From contig NZ_MUNF01000178.1 in NCBI RefSeq assembly GCF_002154555.1, positions 1 through 44,707 on the forward strand: DNA of 44,707 bases. Reading direction: 5' to 3'. Below, piece by piece: positions 1 through 8,222 of this stretch (within the stretch, counting starts at the first letter, position 1; each line of letters opens with the position of its first letter). The DNA is from Streptomyces murinus (lineage in GTDB: Bacteria > Actinomycetota > Actinomycetes > Streptomycetales > Streptomycetaceae). The translations under genes were made by a program, and so were the position numbers. The notes below the pieces were generated by a model. It saw only the letters and a list, made by a program, of their open reading frames with translations. It did no database searches and was not told where the DNA came from.

Positions 1-1233
1 GACAGCCCGCAGGCACCCCCGAAGCCCACCTGGGACCCCCGGCGCCCGGAGCCGCCCTTCCCCTGGCTGCGGCCCACGATCCGTATACGGCTCACGCTGC
101 TGTACGGCGGCATGTTCCTGATCGCCGGCATCCTGCTGCTGTCGATCATCTACCTGCTCGCCGCGCAGGCCATCAGCACCGGCAACCAGCCGCTGTTCAA
201 GATCGTCAGCTTCCAGGAGCTGAAGGTCTCCAGCGACAACTGCCCCGCGATCAACACCACCAGCCTGCCGCTGGCTGACTTCAACAACACGATCAGCCAG
301 TGCGTGGACCACCAGCGCCAGGCCGCCCTGGACAACCTGCTCAGCCGCTCGCTGCTGGCCCTGCTGGGTCTCGCCGTGATCGCCTTCGCGTTCGGTTACG
401 CGATGGCCGGCCGGGTGCTGTCCCCGCTCGGCCGGATCACCCGCACCGCCCGCGCGGTGGCCGGCTCCGACCTGTCCCGCCGGATCGAGCTGGACGGCCC
501 GGACGACGAGCTCAAGGAGCTGGCGGACACCTTTGACGAGATGCTGGAGCGCCTCCAGCGGGCCTTCACCGCCCAGCAGCGCTTCGTCGGCAACGCCTCG
601 CACGAGCTGCGCACCCCGCTCGCGATCAACCGCACGCTCCTGGAGGTCCATCTCTCCGACCCGGGCGCGCCGGTGGAGCTCCAGCAGCTCGGCAAGACGC
701 TGCTGGCCACCAATGAGCGCAGCGAGCAGCTGGTCGAGGGCCTGCTGCTGCTCGCCCGGAGCGACAACCAGATCGTGGAGCGCAAACCGGTCGACCTGGC
801 GGAGGTGGCCGGTCAGGCCATCGACCAGGTCCGCTCCGAGGCGGAGGCCAAGGGCGTGGAGATCCGCGGCGAGCGCGCACCGGCGGTGGTGCAGGGAAAC
901 GGCGTGCTCCTGGAGCGCATCGCGCTGAACCTCGTACAGAACGCCGTGCGGTACAACGTGGCCGAGGGGGGCTGGGTCGAGGTGGACACCGAGGTCCAGC
1001 ACGGCCAGGCGGTGCTCACCGTCTCGAACACCGGTCCGGTGGTGCCGGCGTACGAGATCGACAACCTCTTCGAGCCCTTCAGACGGCTGCGCACCGAGCG
1101 CACGGGCAGCGACAAGGGCGTCGGTCTCGGCCTGTCCATCGTGCGGTCCGTGGCCAGGGCGCACGGCGGGCACATCGCGGCGCGACCCCGCGAGGGCGGT
1201 GGCCTCGTGATGCGTGTGACACTTCCGCTGTGA
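1..1233 (+). CDS. Sensor histidine kinase, 5' end outside the window
   Basis: This is the membrane sensor of a two-component system. The frame is open from base 1 and the first membrane span begins upstream of the ATG at 112, so the gene almost certainly starts outside the window and 112 is internal. The order is a membrane segment (about 100-170), a short extracytoplasmic loop with two cysteines, a second span (about 345-420), a HAMP linker, a HisKA dimerisation box with the phospho-acceptor His in ASHELRTPL (His codon at 601), then a HATPase with an N box (NLVQNAVRYN) and a G box (GVGLGLSIV). The ligand is unknown. A partner response regulator would lie upstream. The 3' end is complete and is followed by a 400-bp gap. 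Confidence 0.93.
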   Translation, partial: DSPQAPPKPTWDPRRPEPPFPWLRPTIRIRLTLLYGGMFLIAGILLLSIIYLLAAQAISTGNQPLFKIVSFQELKVSSDNCPAINTTSLPLADFNNTISQCVDHQRQAALDNLLSRSLLALLGLAVIAFAFGYAMAGRVLSPLGRITRTARAVAGSDLSRRIELDGPDDELKELADTFDEMLERLQRAFTAQQRFVGNASHELRTPLAINRTLLEVHLSDPGAPVELQQLGKTLLATNERSEQLVEGLLLLARSDNQIVERKPVDLAEVAGQAIDQVRSEAEAKGVEIRGERAPAVVQGNGVLLERIALNLVQNAVRYNVAEGGWVEVDTEVQHGQAVLTVSNTGPVVPAYEIDNLFEPFRRLRTERTGSDKGVGLGLSIVRSVARAHGGHIAARPREGGGLVMRVTLPL

Positions 1234-1314
1234 TCCATTGCCCATTCCGTCGACACACGCGGGAGATGTTCGCTTCACGCGGAATTTTCCGGGGGCTGAA
1301 TGGGCTTCTGTTTG

Positions 1315-1328
1315 TGTGATCGATCACA
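1315..1328. promoter_or_regulatory. Perfect 14-bp palindrome matching GTG-N6-CAC
   Basis: TGTGATCGATCACA is a perfect palindrome. Its core fits the GTG(N6)CAC pattern described for the Streptomyces cAMP receptor protein. It lies 82 bases after the kinase stop and about 190 bases before the candidate DUF4193 promoter, so binding would have to act at a distance or on an unseen promoter. The match is direct; the binding protein is inferred. Confidence 0.4.
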
Positions 1329-1380
1329 TGGGCGGATTTCCGGCCATGTACGGTCAGTGATCATGACAGAGGGCAGAAAG

Positions 1381-1403
1381 CCTGAAAAGTCCTGGTTTTC
1401 AGG
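1381..1403 (+). terminator. Stem-loop, possible terminator of the sensor kinase
   Basis: CCTGAAAA and TTTTCAGG form a perfect 8-bp stem around a 7-base loop, about 150 bases after the kinase stop codon. No T-run follows, so termination is only a possibility; it could instead stabilise an mRNA 3' end. Confidence 0.3.
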
Positions 1404-1519
1404 GCTCTTGATCACGGGAAGTACACGATGAGGCGCCTTTGAGGTGCGGTATTCGAAGCGTGTACGGTCCTCACCGCCATCCAAGCCGATCACTCTTGAG
1501 GGATCGGGTTGGGTGTCGA

Positions 1520-1550
1520 TTGAGTAACAGCCCTTGATGTGAGGCAAAAT
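1520..1550 (+). promoter_or_regulatory. Possible promoter of the DUF4193 gene
   Basis: TTGAGT at 1520-1525 and CAAAAT at 1545-1550 resemble -35 and -10 boxes of a principal sigma promoter, separated by a slightly long 19 bp. The inferred start near 1557 leaves a leader of about 80 bases. Confidence 0.35.
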
Positions 1551-1635
1551 CTCCGCCTCAGGTCGGGCACAAGTCCGGCCTCTCACGCGTTACGTGCGCT
1601 GGAGACACCGCAGACACCCAGAGGGGGAGAGCGAT

Positions 1636-1932
1636 ATGGCAACCGACTACGACACTCCACGCAAGACAGACGATGACGTCGACTCGGACAGCTTGGAAGA
1701 GCTGAAGGCCCGGCGGAACGACAAGACCACCTCCGCGGTGGACGTCGACGAGTTCGAGGCCGCCGAGGGCCTGGAACTGCCCGGAGCAGACCTCTCGAAC
1801 GAGGAACTGGCCGTCCGGGTGCTGCCGAAGCAGCAGGACGAGTTCACCTGCATGAGCTGCTTCCTGGTCCACCACCGCAGCCAGCTGGCCCGAGAGAAGA
1901 ACGGTCAGCCGATCTGCCGCGACTGCGACTGA
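1636..1932 (+). CDS. DUF4193 family protein with zinc ribbon
   Basis: A 98-residue acidic actinobacterial protein of unknown function. The N-terminal half is charged and probably disordered (DDDVDSDSLEELKARR). The C-terminus has a CxxC pair (CMSC) and a closing CRDC pair, a compact zinc-ribbon arrangement, and the protein ends one residue after the last cysteine. I chose the ATG at 1636 because GGGGGAGAG lies 5-12 bases upstream; an in-frame start 42 bases earlier has no comparable site and adds residues unlike the family. Length and architecture are typical of DUF4193. A related gene sits near dut in mycobacteria, so this is core genome. A nucleic-acid or protein-binding role is a guess from the ribbon only. 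Confidence 0.9.
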   Translation: MATDYDTPRKTDDDVDSDSLEELKARRNDKTTSAVDVDEFEAAEGLELPGADLSNEELAVRVLPKQQDEFTCMSCFLVHHRSQLAREKNGQPICRDCD

Positions 1933-1945
1933 GGACGGGTCGGCC

Positions 1946-2860
1946 ATGACTGGCTCGACCCCTCCCCGGAAGCGCCGCTTCTCCCTGCGGAAAGCGGACC
2001 AAGGGTCGCCCGACGGCCCACTCGGCGCGCGTGACGACGAGCGTGGCTCCCCGGACACGGGGGCCCCGCTCGAACCGACGGCGGACCGGACCGACCATCC
2101 GGTGCCGAAGCGAGGACCCGTGCCCATCGCCAGGCGACAGGCACGGGTCATCGGTGGCAAAGCCCGGGTCATCGCCCGGGAAGGCGCCCGCAGGAGCGGT
2201 GACCGCGCTCGGGCGGGCCTGGCGTACCTCGCGGACCGTGTCATCGACATCGCCCCGCGGGTGCCCGTACGCGACCTCGCGACCCTGCGCAGGCAGTTCC
2301 CCGGTCTCGGACCCGAGGAACTCGCCGACAAGCTGGTGGCGGGCGCCGCGGCCGGGACCTCGACCATCGGGGCCGGGGTCGGCGCGGCGGCGATGCTGCC
2401 CGTACCGCCCGCCCTGCCGACCGAACTGGCCACGGAGATCACCGGGGTCGCGGCGGTCGAACTGAAACTCATCGCGGAACTGCACGAGGTCTACGGCCAC
2501 CGGCCGCCCGGCAACCTCAAGGTCCGCAGCACCGCGTATCTGTCCTCCTGGTCGGGGGAGCGCGGCATCGACGTGATGAAGCCGTCGACGTACGACGCGG
2601 CCCTCGGCGGCCGCATGAAGCGCGAACTGCGCCAGCAGATCATGAAGCGGATGGTGCGGGACATGCCCACACTGATGCCCTTCATGGTGGGAGCCGCGGT
2701 CGGGGCGGTCCTGAACCGCCGGGACACCAGAAGACTCGCGGCCCGCGTCCGCGCCGACCTGCGCAAGATCCAGGTGCCCTGGGAGGAGCTGGAGCAGCTG
2801 CCGCCCCTGGAACAGCCTGCGAAGCCCCTGAGACTGCGCGGTCTTCACAAGGGACTCTGA
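1946..2860 (+). CDS. Conserved hypothetical protein with hydrophobic central segment
   Basis: A 304-residue protein that I do not assign to a named family. The first 80 residues are Arg/Pro-rich and likely disordered. The middle (about residues 135-160) is a Gly/Ala-rich hydrophobic stretch containing GTSTIGAGVGAAAMLP that could insert in a membrane or pack as a helical hairpin. It is followed by a helical region with ELATEITGVAAVELKLI and a second small hydrophobic patch near residue 240 (MVGAAVGAVLN). It starts 13 bases after the DUF4193 stop and is probably co-transcribed with it. The start ATG follows GAGGACGG. Codon use is host-like, so this is a real gene. Confidence 0.8.
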   Translation: MTGSTPPRKRRFSLRKADQGSPDGPLGARDDERGSPDTGAPLEPTADRTDHPVPKRGPVPIARRQARVIGGKARVIAREGARRSGDRARAGLAYLADRVIDIAPRVPVRDLATLRRQFPGLGPEELADKLVAGAAAGTSTIGAGVGAAAMLPVPPALPTELATEITGVAAVELKLIAELHEVYGHRPPGNLKVRSTAYLSSWSGERGIDVMKPSTYDAALGGRMKRELRQQIMKRMVRDMPTLMPFMVGAAVGAVLNRRDTRRLAARVRADLRKIQVPWEELEQLPPLEQPAKPLRLRGLHKGL

Positions 2861-2944
2861 CCCACCCCGAGACCCCCTGAGCCCTTCCCGGGCCTGCTCC
2901 GGCCCTCCTGGGCCCTTTCGCGGGACTTCCCGAGGAGCCGGTTC

Positions 2945-3427
2945 CTAGCTCTCCGCCGGAGTGGGCGCGTTCGCCTTGCGCGCCGCCTCGATCGCCGCCG
3001 CCAGCTGCTCCGGCTCACGCGTCGACAGGTACAGGTACGGCGTCGGGTCCTCGGGGTCCGTGACGATCACCCGCAGCGCCCTCGGGATGTACGCGCGCAG
3101 CAGCAGGAACGCGCGGACATCGGCCTTGTGCGTGCGCCAGGCGCGGGCCTCCTCCGGGTCCAGCACCTCGGACTCGCCCAGCGCCGACACCGGGATCTTC
3201 GCCTCGCCCGCGATCAGCGAGTCGCCGACCACGCGGATGCGCGGAGATCCGTACGAGCTGGCGACCACCGCGGCCGCGGCCGTACCGCCGACCAGGCCGC
3301 CCAGGATCGGCAGGGTGCCGAACGGGAAGAGGATCAGGGCGAAGGAGACGCCCACGAGAAAGCTGATCAGCCACCACGAGCGGGGGGCGGTGAGGCGTTC
3401 TTCGTACGGGGTCGCGGAGTGCTGCAT
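2945..3427 (-). CDS. DUF3093 family membrane protein
   Basis: A 160-residue actinobacterial membrane protein of unknown function. Residues 12-50 form two adjacent hydrophobic segments (SWWLISFLVGVSFALILF, then a Gly/Ala-rich span). A soluble C-terminal domain with alternating strands follows (PRIRVVGDSLIAGEAKIP) and includes YLYLSTREPEQL near the end, resembling a small PH-like fold. The ATG at 3427 was chosen because the protein begins just before the first span; the much longer upstream extension of this frame lies across the thioesterase gene and is spurious. It is divergent from the thioesterase gene with 81 bp between them. DUF3093 also neighbours dut in mycobacteria. Confidence 0.87.
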   Translation of the reverse strand: MQHSATPYEERLTAPRSWWLISFLVGVSFALILFPFGTLPILGGLVGGTAAAAVVASSYGSPRIRVVGDSLIAGEAKIPVSALGESEVLDPEEARAWRTHKADVRAFLLLRAYIPRALRVIVTDPEDPTPYLYLSTREPEQLAAAIEAARKANAPTPAES

Positions 3428-3494
3428 GGAGCCAAGCTTGGCACGCGTTCCTGTACGAGCTCGGCGCGGGATCCTGTACAGGCCGACGCGCGGG

Positions 3495-3500
3495 TAAGGT
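3495..3500 (+). promoter_or_regulatory. -10 box TAAGGT for a leaderless thioesterase transcript
   Basis: TAAGGT ends 8 bases before the GTG start at 3509, the spacing expected when transcription starts at the start codon. No Shine-Dalgarno sequence precedes the GTG. A poor -35 (TGTACA-like) lies about 15-17 bp upstream. Confidence 0.45.
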
Positions 3501-3508
3501 CTGCGCTC

Positions 3509-4093
3509 GTGAGTGGTAGTTCCGCAAGCCTTCAGCCCCCAGCCGACGCGGTGAAACCGGTACGGCACCCCGACGCGCCCGCACCCGGGGACCTTCTCGG
3601 CGCCCACTACGAACACTGTTTCGGCTGCGGCCCCGGGCAGCCCCACGGGCTGCACCTGGAGGCACGGGCCGGTGAGGGCGTCGCCCTGACCGCCGAGTTC
3701 ACGGTCCAGCCCGCCCACCAGGGCGCTCCCGGCCTCGCGCACGGCGGGGTGCTGGCCACCGCCCTGGACGAGACCCTGGGCTCGCTGAACTGGCTGCTGC
3801 GGACCGTCGCCGTGACCGGCCGCCTGGAAACCGACTACGTGCGGCCCGTCCCGGTCGGCACCACACTCCATCTCGCGGCCGAGGTCACCGCCGTCGCCGG
3901 GCGGAAGATCTACTCCCGTGCCGTCGGCCGCCTCGACGGCCCCGACGGACCCGTCGCCGTCCGCGCCGACGCCCTCTTCGTCGAGGTGAAGGTCGACCAC
4001 TTCATCGACCACGGCCGCCCGGAGGAGATCCAGGCCGCCATGAGCGACCCCGACCAGGTCCGCCGGGCCCGTGCCTTCGAGGTGAACCCGTGA
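3509..4093 (+). CDS. PaaI-like hotdog-fold thioesterase
   Basis: A 194-residue single-domain hotdog protein, predicted to hydrolyse acyl-CoA or related thioesters in the cytoplasm. An N-terminal CFGCG motif (YEHCFGCGPGQPHGLHL) is typical of this branch. The hotdog helix lies in HGGVLATALDETLGSLN, where the acidic residue of the DE pair is the expected catalytic one. The end of the fold has RADALFVEVKVDHF. The GTG at 3509 begins the conserved N-terminus; the frame stays open further upstream only because it runs over the opposite-strand gene. The stop overlaps the dut start by 4 bases, so the two are translationally coupled. Substrate unknown. Confidence 0.85.
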   Translation: MSGSSASLQPPADAVKPVRHPDAPAPGDLLGAHYEHCFGCGPGQPHGLHLEARAGEGVALTAEFTVQPAHQGAPGLAHGGVLATALDETLGSLNWLLRTVAVTGRLETDYVRPVPVGTTLHLAAEVTAVAGRKIYSRAVGRLDGPDGPVAVRADALFVEVKVDHFIDHGRPEEIQAAMSDPDQVRRARAFEVNP

Positions 4094-4668
4094 GCCCGCA
4101 GGAGCCCGTGCGCCCCGCCGGCCGCCCCCCGCTGGACGTGCGGATCCGGCGCGTGGATCCGGACGTACCGCTTCCGGCGTACGAGCACCCCGGGGACGCC
4201 GGCGCCGATCTGCGCACCACCGAGGCGTGCGAGCTGGCCCCCGGTGAGCGGGCCCTTCTGCCCACGGGAGTGTCGATCGCCCTCCCGGAGGGGTACGCGG
4301 CCTTCGTGCACCCACGTTCCGGTCTCGCCGCCCGCTGCGGTGTCGCCCTGGTGAATGCTCCAGGGACGGTTGATGCCGGGTACCGTGGGGAGATCAAGGT
4401 GATCGTGGTGAATCTCGACCCGCGCGAGAGCGTGCGGTTCGAGCGCTTCGACCGGATTGCCCAACTGGTCGTCCAGCAGGTCGAGAGGGTCCGCTTCCAG
4501 GAGGTCGCGGAGCTTCCCGGCTCCGCGCGGGCCGAAGGGGGCTTCGGGTCCACCGGTGGCCATGCCGCGGTGGGCGACGAGAGCGGCACAAGCGGTCGGT
4601 CCGCCGAGGGCGGCCCGACGGGTGGGAATCGATACGCTTCGGTCGTATCCGACCGGGAAGGACAGTGA
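4090..4668 (+). CDS. dut: dUTP diphosphatase
   Basis: Hydrolyses dUTP to dUMP and pyrophosphate, keeping uracil out of DNA and feeding dTMP synthesis. The five trimeric dUTPase motifs are present in order: motif 1 HPGDAGADLR, motif 2 HPRSGLAAR, motif 3 NAPGTVDAGYRGEIKV, motif 4 RFDRIAQLVVQ, and motif 5 as the C-terminal GGFGSTGGH. The catalytic Asp is in VDAGYRG. The GTG start overlaps the stop of the preceding gene. An extra tail of about 30 Gly/Ser-rich residues follows motif 5, as in some Streptomyces enzymes. It is followed after one base by the DUF3710 gene. Confidence 0.97.
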   Translation: MSPQEPVRPAGRPPLDVRIRRVDPDVPLPAYEHPGDAGADLRTTEACELAPGERALLPTGVSIALPEGYAAFVHPRSGLAARCGVALVNAPGTVDAGYRGEIKVIVVNLDPRESVRFERFDRIAQLVVQQVERVRFQEVAELPGSARAEGGFGSTGGHAAVGDESGTSGRSAEGGPTGGNRYASVVSDREGQ

Positions 4669-4669
4669 C

Positions 4670-5434
4670 GTGTTCGGACGTCGCAACAAGAAGGGTGCCG
4701 CCGAGGACGCGGCCGGCGAGGCCGAGCAGGTCGTCGACAGCGTCGAGACCGAGGCGGACGAGGAAGCGGAGGCCGAGCGCGAGCGCGTCCGGCTGGAGCC
4801 CGGCCCGCGGCCCGAGGGTCCGTGGGACAGCACCGAGGTACGCGACCCGGCCGAGGGCCGCGTGGATCTCGGCGGTCTGTTCGTGCCGGGCGTGGACGGC
4901 ATGGAGCTGCGGGTCGAGGTCGCGGGTGACGCGATCGTGGCCGCCACCGTCGTCCTGAATGACAGCGCCGTCCAGCTCCAGGCCTTCGCCGCGCCCAAGC
5001 GTGAGGGCATCTGGGGCGAGGTCCGCGAGGAGATCGGGGCCGGGATCACCCAGCAGGGCGGCATCATCGACGAGGTCGAGGGTCCGCTCGGCTGGGAGCT
5101 GCGGGCCCAGGTGCCGGTGCAGCTGCCGGACGGCACCGGCGGCTTCCAGGTGGTGCGGTTCGTCGGTGTCGACGGCCCCCGCTGGTTCCTGCGCGGTGTG
5201 ATCTCCGGCCAGGGCGCGGTGCAGCCGCAGGCCGCCGGGCTCCTTGAGCAGATCTTCCGGGACACGGTCGTGGTCCGCGGCGAGGGCCCGATGGCGCCCC
5301 GCGACCCGATCGTCCTCAAGCTGCCGAACGACGCCCAGATGGTTCCCGAGGGGGTCCAGCAGGAGGAGGGTTCACGGTTCTCCGGGGGCATGGGACAGCT
5401 CCAGCGGGGTCCGGAGATCACGGAAGTCCGCTGA
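4670..5434 (+). CDS. DUF3710 family protein
   Basis: A 254-residue actinobacterial protein of unknown function. The first 45 residues are basic, then strongly acidic (VETEADEEAEAERERVR). The rest is a compact globular domain with conserved GLFVPGVDGMELRVEV, GWELRAQVPVQLPDG and FLRGVISGQGA. The GTG at 4670 lies one base after the dut stop with GGGAAGGA just upstream; earlier in-frame starts lie inside dut. It is the last gene of the thioesterase-dut-DUF3710 operon and is followed by a strong intrinsic terminator. Confidence 0.9.
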   Translation: MFGRRNKKGAAEDAAGEAEQVVDSVETEADEEAEAERERVRLEPGPRPEGPWDSTEVRDPAEGRVDLGGLFVPGVDGMELRVEVAGDAIVAATVVLNDSAVQLQAFAAPKREGIWGEVREEIGAGITQQGGIIDEVEGPLGWELRAQVPVQLPDGTGGFQVVRFVGVDGPRWFLRGVISGQGAVQPQAAGLLEQIFRDTVVVRGEGPMAPRDPIVLKLPNDAQMVPEGVQQEEGSRFSGGMGQLQRGPEITEVR

Positions 5435-5447
5435 CGGTCACCAGCAG

Positions 5448-5482
5448 ACGGGTCGCGCCTTCGCGAGGTGCGGCCCGTTTTT
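5448..5482 (+). terminator. Intrinsic terminator of the dut-DUF3710 operon
   Basis: ACGGGTCGC pairs with GCGGCCCGT (9 bp, one T-G wobble). An inner CCT/AGG pairing follows, and five T residues stand directly after the stem at 5478-5482. It begins 14 bases after the DUF3710 stop codon. Confidence 0.8.
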
Positions 5483-5580
5483 CGCGCCCGCGCGCGGACC
5501 GGGAGCCCCCCGCCCATCAGGGTTCCGTCAAAGTGCTCTCGTACGCCCGCCCCCGTCCGGTTTGTCCCCATCGTTGGCCG

Positions 5581-5586
5581 TAAGGT
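5581..5586 (+). promoter_or_regulatory. Possible -10 box of the kdpDE transcript
   Basis: TAAGGT lies 41 bases before the kdpD start, and GCGGAAG between them could be the ribosome site. The only -35-like word (TTGTCC at 5562) is spaced too closely at 13 bp, so the -35 is unresolved. Confidence 0.35.
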
Positions 5587-5627
5587 CGACGCTGCGTAGG
5601 CAGGGGTGAGCGGAAGACAATGGAGCC

Positions 5628-8222
5628 ATGGCACGCGGGAAGCTGCGGATTTATCTCGGGGCGGCGCCGGGGGTCGGGAAGACGTACGCGATGCTCGCCG
5701 AGGCGCATCGGCGCGTCGAGCGCGGTACGGACTGTGTCGTGGCGTTCGTGGAGCACCATGAGCGTCCGCGCACCGAGGTGATGCTGCACGGCCTCGAACA
5801 GGTGCCGCGCAAGGAGCTGGAGTACCGCGGGGGCGTCTTCGGGGAGATGGACGTCGACGCCGTGCTGCGCAGGGCGCCCGCCATCGCCCTGGTGGACGAA
5901 CTCGCCCACACCAACATCCCCGGCTCGCGCAACGCCAAGCGCTGGCAGGACGTCGAGGAACTGCTCGCCGCCGGGATCGACGTCATCTCGACCGTCAATA
6001 TCCAGCACCTGGAATCACTCGGCGACGTGGTCGAGTCCATCACCGGGGTGCGCCAGCGCGAGACCGTCCCCGACGAGGTGGTACGGCGGGCCGGCCAGAT
6101 CGAACTGGTCGACATGTCCCCGGAGGCGCTGCGCCGCCGGATGGCGCACGGGAACATCTACCAGCCCGACAAGGTCGACGCGGCGCTGTCCAACTACTTC
6201 CGCCCCGGCAACCTCACCGCCCTGCGCGAACTGGCGCTGCTGTGGGTCGCCGACCGGGTGGACGAATACCTGAACCAGTACCGCAGCGAACACCGGGTCT
6301 CCAAGATCTGGGGTTCGCGGGAGCGGATCGTGGTCGGGCTGACCGGCGGACCCGAGGGCCGTACGCTCATCCGCCGCGCCGCCCGGCTCGCCGAGAAGGG
6401 CGCCGGCGGCGAGGTGCTCGCCGTCTACATCGCCCGCAGCGACGGGCTGACCGCGGCCTCCCCGAAGGAACTCGCCGTCCAGCGCACCCTCGTGGAGGAC
6501 CTCGGCGGCACCTTCCACCATGTGGTCGGCGACGACATACCGGCCGCGCTGCTGGACTTCGCACGCGGCGTCAACGCCACCCAGATCGTGCTCGGCTCCT
6601 CGCGCCGCAAGGCCTGGCAGTACGTCTTCGGACCCGGCGTCGGCGCCACCGTCGCCCGGGAGTCCGGCCCCGACCTCGACGTCCACATCGTCACCCACGA
6701 GGAGGTCGCCAAGGGCCGCGGACTGCCCGTGGCCCGCGGCGCCCGCCTCGGCCGTACCCGGATCCTCTCGGGCTGGGCCATGGGGGTCGCGGGCCCCGCC
6801 GTGCTCGCGCTGCTGCTGAACACCGTCGACATCGGCCTCGCCAACGACATGCTGCTGTTCCTGGCCGTCACGGTCGCGGCGGCCCTGCTCGGTGGCCTGC
6901 TGCCCGCCCTCGCCTCGGTGGCCTTCGGCTCTTTGCTGCTGAACTACTTCTACACACCGCCGCTGCACCGCTGGACCATCGCCGACCCGAAGAACATCGT
7001 CGCCATAGTGATCTTCTTCGGCGTCGCCGTGTCGGTCGCCTCCGTGGTGGACCTCGCCGCCCGCCGCACCCACCAGGCGGCCCGGCTGCGCGCCGAGTCC
7101 GAGATCCTGTCCTTCCTGGCCGGCAACGTGCTGCGCGGCGAGACCAGCCTGGAGGAGCTGCTGGAGCGGCTCCGGGAGACCTTCGCCATGGAGTCGGCGG
7201 CCCTGCTGGAGCGGCAGAGCGACGTCGAACCGTGGACCTGCGCGGGCCGTGCCGGCTTCGGGCCCGTCCTGGAGCGCCCCGAGGACGCCGACGTCGACAT
7301 GCCCGTCGGCGACCACATGGCGCTCGCCCTGACCGGCCGGGTGCTGCCCGCCGAGGACCGCAGGGTGCTCGCCGCCTTCGGCGCCCAGGCCGCCGTCGTC
7401 CTCGACCGCAGACGTCTCCAGGAGGAGGCCGACCAGGCCCGGACGCTCGCCGAGGGCAACCGCATCCGCACCGCCCTGCTGGCCGCCGTCAGCCACGATC
7501 TGCGCACCCCGCTGGCCGGGATCAAGGCCGCCGTCTCCTCGCTGCGCTCCGCCGACGTCGACTGGTCCGAGGAGGACCGCGCCGAGCTCCTGGAGGGCAT
7601 CGAGGAGGGCGCCGACCGGCTCGACCACCTCGTCGGCAACCTCCTGGACATGTCCCGCCTCCAGACCGGCACCGTCACCCCGCTGATCCGCGAGATCGAC
7701 GTGGACGAGGTCGTACCGATGGCCCTGGGCGGCGTCCCGGAGGACAGCGTCGACCTGGACGTGCCCGAGACCCTGCCGATGATCCTGGCCGACCCCGGGC
7801 TGCTGGAGCGCTCGGTGGCCAACCTGGTGGAGAACGCCGTCAAGTACAGCCCGGGCGGCCGGCGCGTCCTGGTCTCCGCCAGCGCCCTCGCCGACCGGGT
7901 GGAGGTCCGCGTGGTGGACCGCGGCCCCGGCGTGCCGGACGCGGCCAAGGACCGTATCTTCGAACCCTTCCAGCGCTACGGCGACGCCCCGCGCGGCGCG
8001 GGCGTCGGGCTCGGCCTCGCGGTCGCCCGGGGCTTCGCCGAGGCCATGGGCGGCACCCTGACCGCGGAGGACACGCCCGGTGGCGGCCTCACCATGGTCC
8101 TGAGCCTGCGCAGCATCCACGGGCGGCAGCCGGTCACGGAGTCCCCCGAAGCGGCGTCCACCCCCGCCCCGGCCCACGGTGGGCCGGGCAGCGCGGAACC
8201 AGAAAGGCAGACCCTATGCTGA
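5628..8222 (+). CDS. kdpD: KdpD-type osmosensitive K+ sensor kinase
   Basis: An 864-residue membrane sensor kinase that in the classical system reads potassium and turgor and phosphorylates KdpE. Order: N-terminal KdpD domain with Walker A (GAAPGVGKTY, residues 11-20) and a Walker B-like segment (ALVDELAHTN); a UspA-like domain (about 235-365); four closely spaced spans (DUF4118, about 385-490); a GAF-like region; HisKA with His623 in VSHDLRTPL; and a HATPase with ENAVKYSPGG and GVGLGLAVARG. Full length and apparently intact. Its last codons overlap the kdpE start by 7 bases. No kdpFABC pump genes are nearby, so its target may be the other K+ genes downstream. The start is the ATG with GGAAG about 13 bases upstream. 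Confidence 0.93.
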   Translation: MARGKLRIYLGAAPGVGKTYAMLAEAHRRVERGTDCVVAFVEHHERPRTEVMLHGLEQVPRKELEYRGGVFGEMDVDAVLRRAPAIALVDELAHTNIPGSRNAKRWQDVEELLAAGIDVISTVNIQHLESLGDVVESITGVRQRETVPDEVVRRAGQIELVDMSPEALRRRMAHGNIYQPDKVDAALSNYFRPGNLTALRELALLWVADRVDEYLNQYRSEHRVSKIWGSRERIVVGLTGGPEGRTLIRRAARLAEKGAGGEVLAVYIARSDGLTAASPKELAVQRTLVEDLGGTFHHVVGDDIPAALLDFARGVNATQIVLGSSRRKAWQYVFGPGVGATVARESGPDLDVHIVTHEEVAKGRGLPVARGARLGRTRILSGWAMGVAGPAVLALLLNTVDIGLANDMLLFLAVTVAAALLGGLLPALASVAFGSLLLNYFYTPPLHRWTIADPKNIVAIVIFFGVAVSVASVVDLAARRTHQAARLRAESEILSFLAGNVLRGETSLEELLERLRETFAMESAALLERQSDVEPWTCAGRAGFGPVLERPEDADVDMPVGDHMALALTGRVLPAEDRRVLAAFGAQAAVVLDRRRLQEEADQARTLAEGNRIRTALLAAVSHDLRTPLAGIKAAVSSLRSADVDWSEEDRAELLEGIEEGADRLDHLVGNLLDMSRLQTGTVTPLIREIDVDEVVPMALGGVPEDSVDLDVPETLPMILADPGLLERSVANLVENAVKYSPGGRRVLVSASALADRVEVRVVDRGPGVPDAAKDRIFEPFQRYGDAPRGAGVGLGLAVARGFAEAMGGTLTAEDTPGGGLTMVLSLRSIHGRQPVTESPEAASTPAPAHGGPGSAEPERQTLC

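Larger units (their letters stand above)
1234..1635. other. 402-bp intergenic region, AT-richer than its surroundings
   Basis: No convincing gene is seen. It holds a palindrome with Crp-like half-sites (1315-1328), a stem-loop (1381-1403), several further GATCAC words (near 1357, 1408 and 1487) and a possible promoter for the next gene (1520-1550). The untranslated leader of the DUF4193 gene would occupy the last 75-80 bases. Confidence 0.6.

Noticed and set aside
6015..8177. Long open frame on the minus strand opposite kdpD
   Set aside because: It is the usual GC-rich antisense shadow: low-complexity Gly/Ala/His/Asp composition, no ribosome site, no domain, while kdpD on the other strand is intact.
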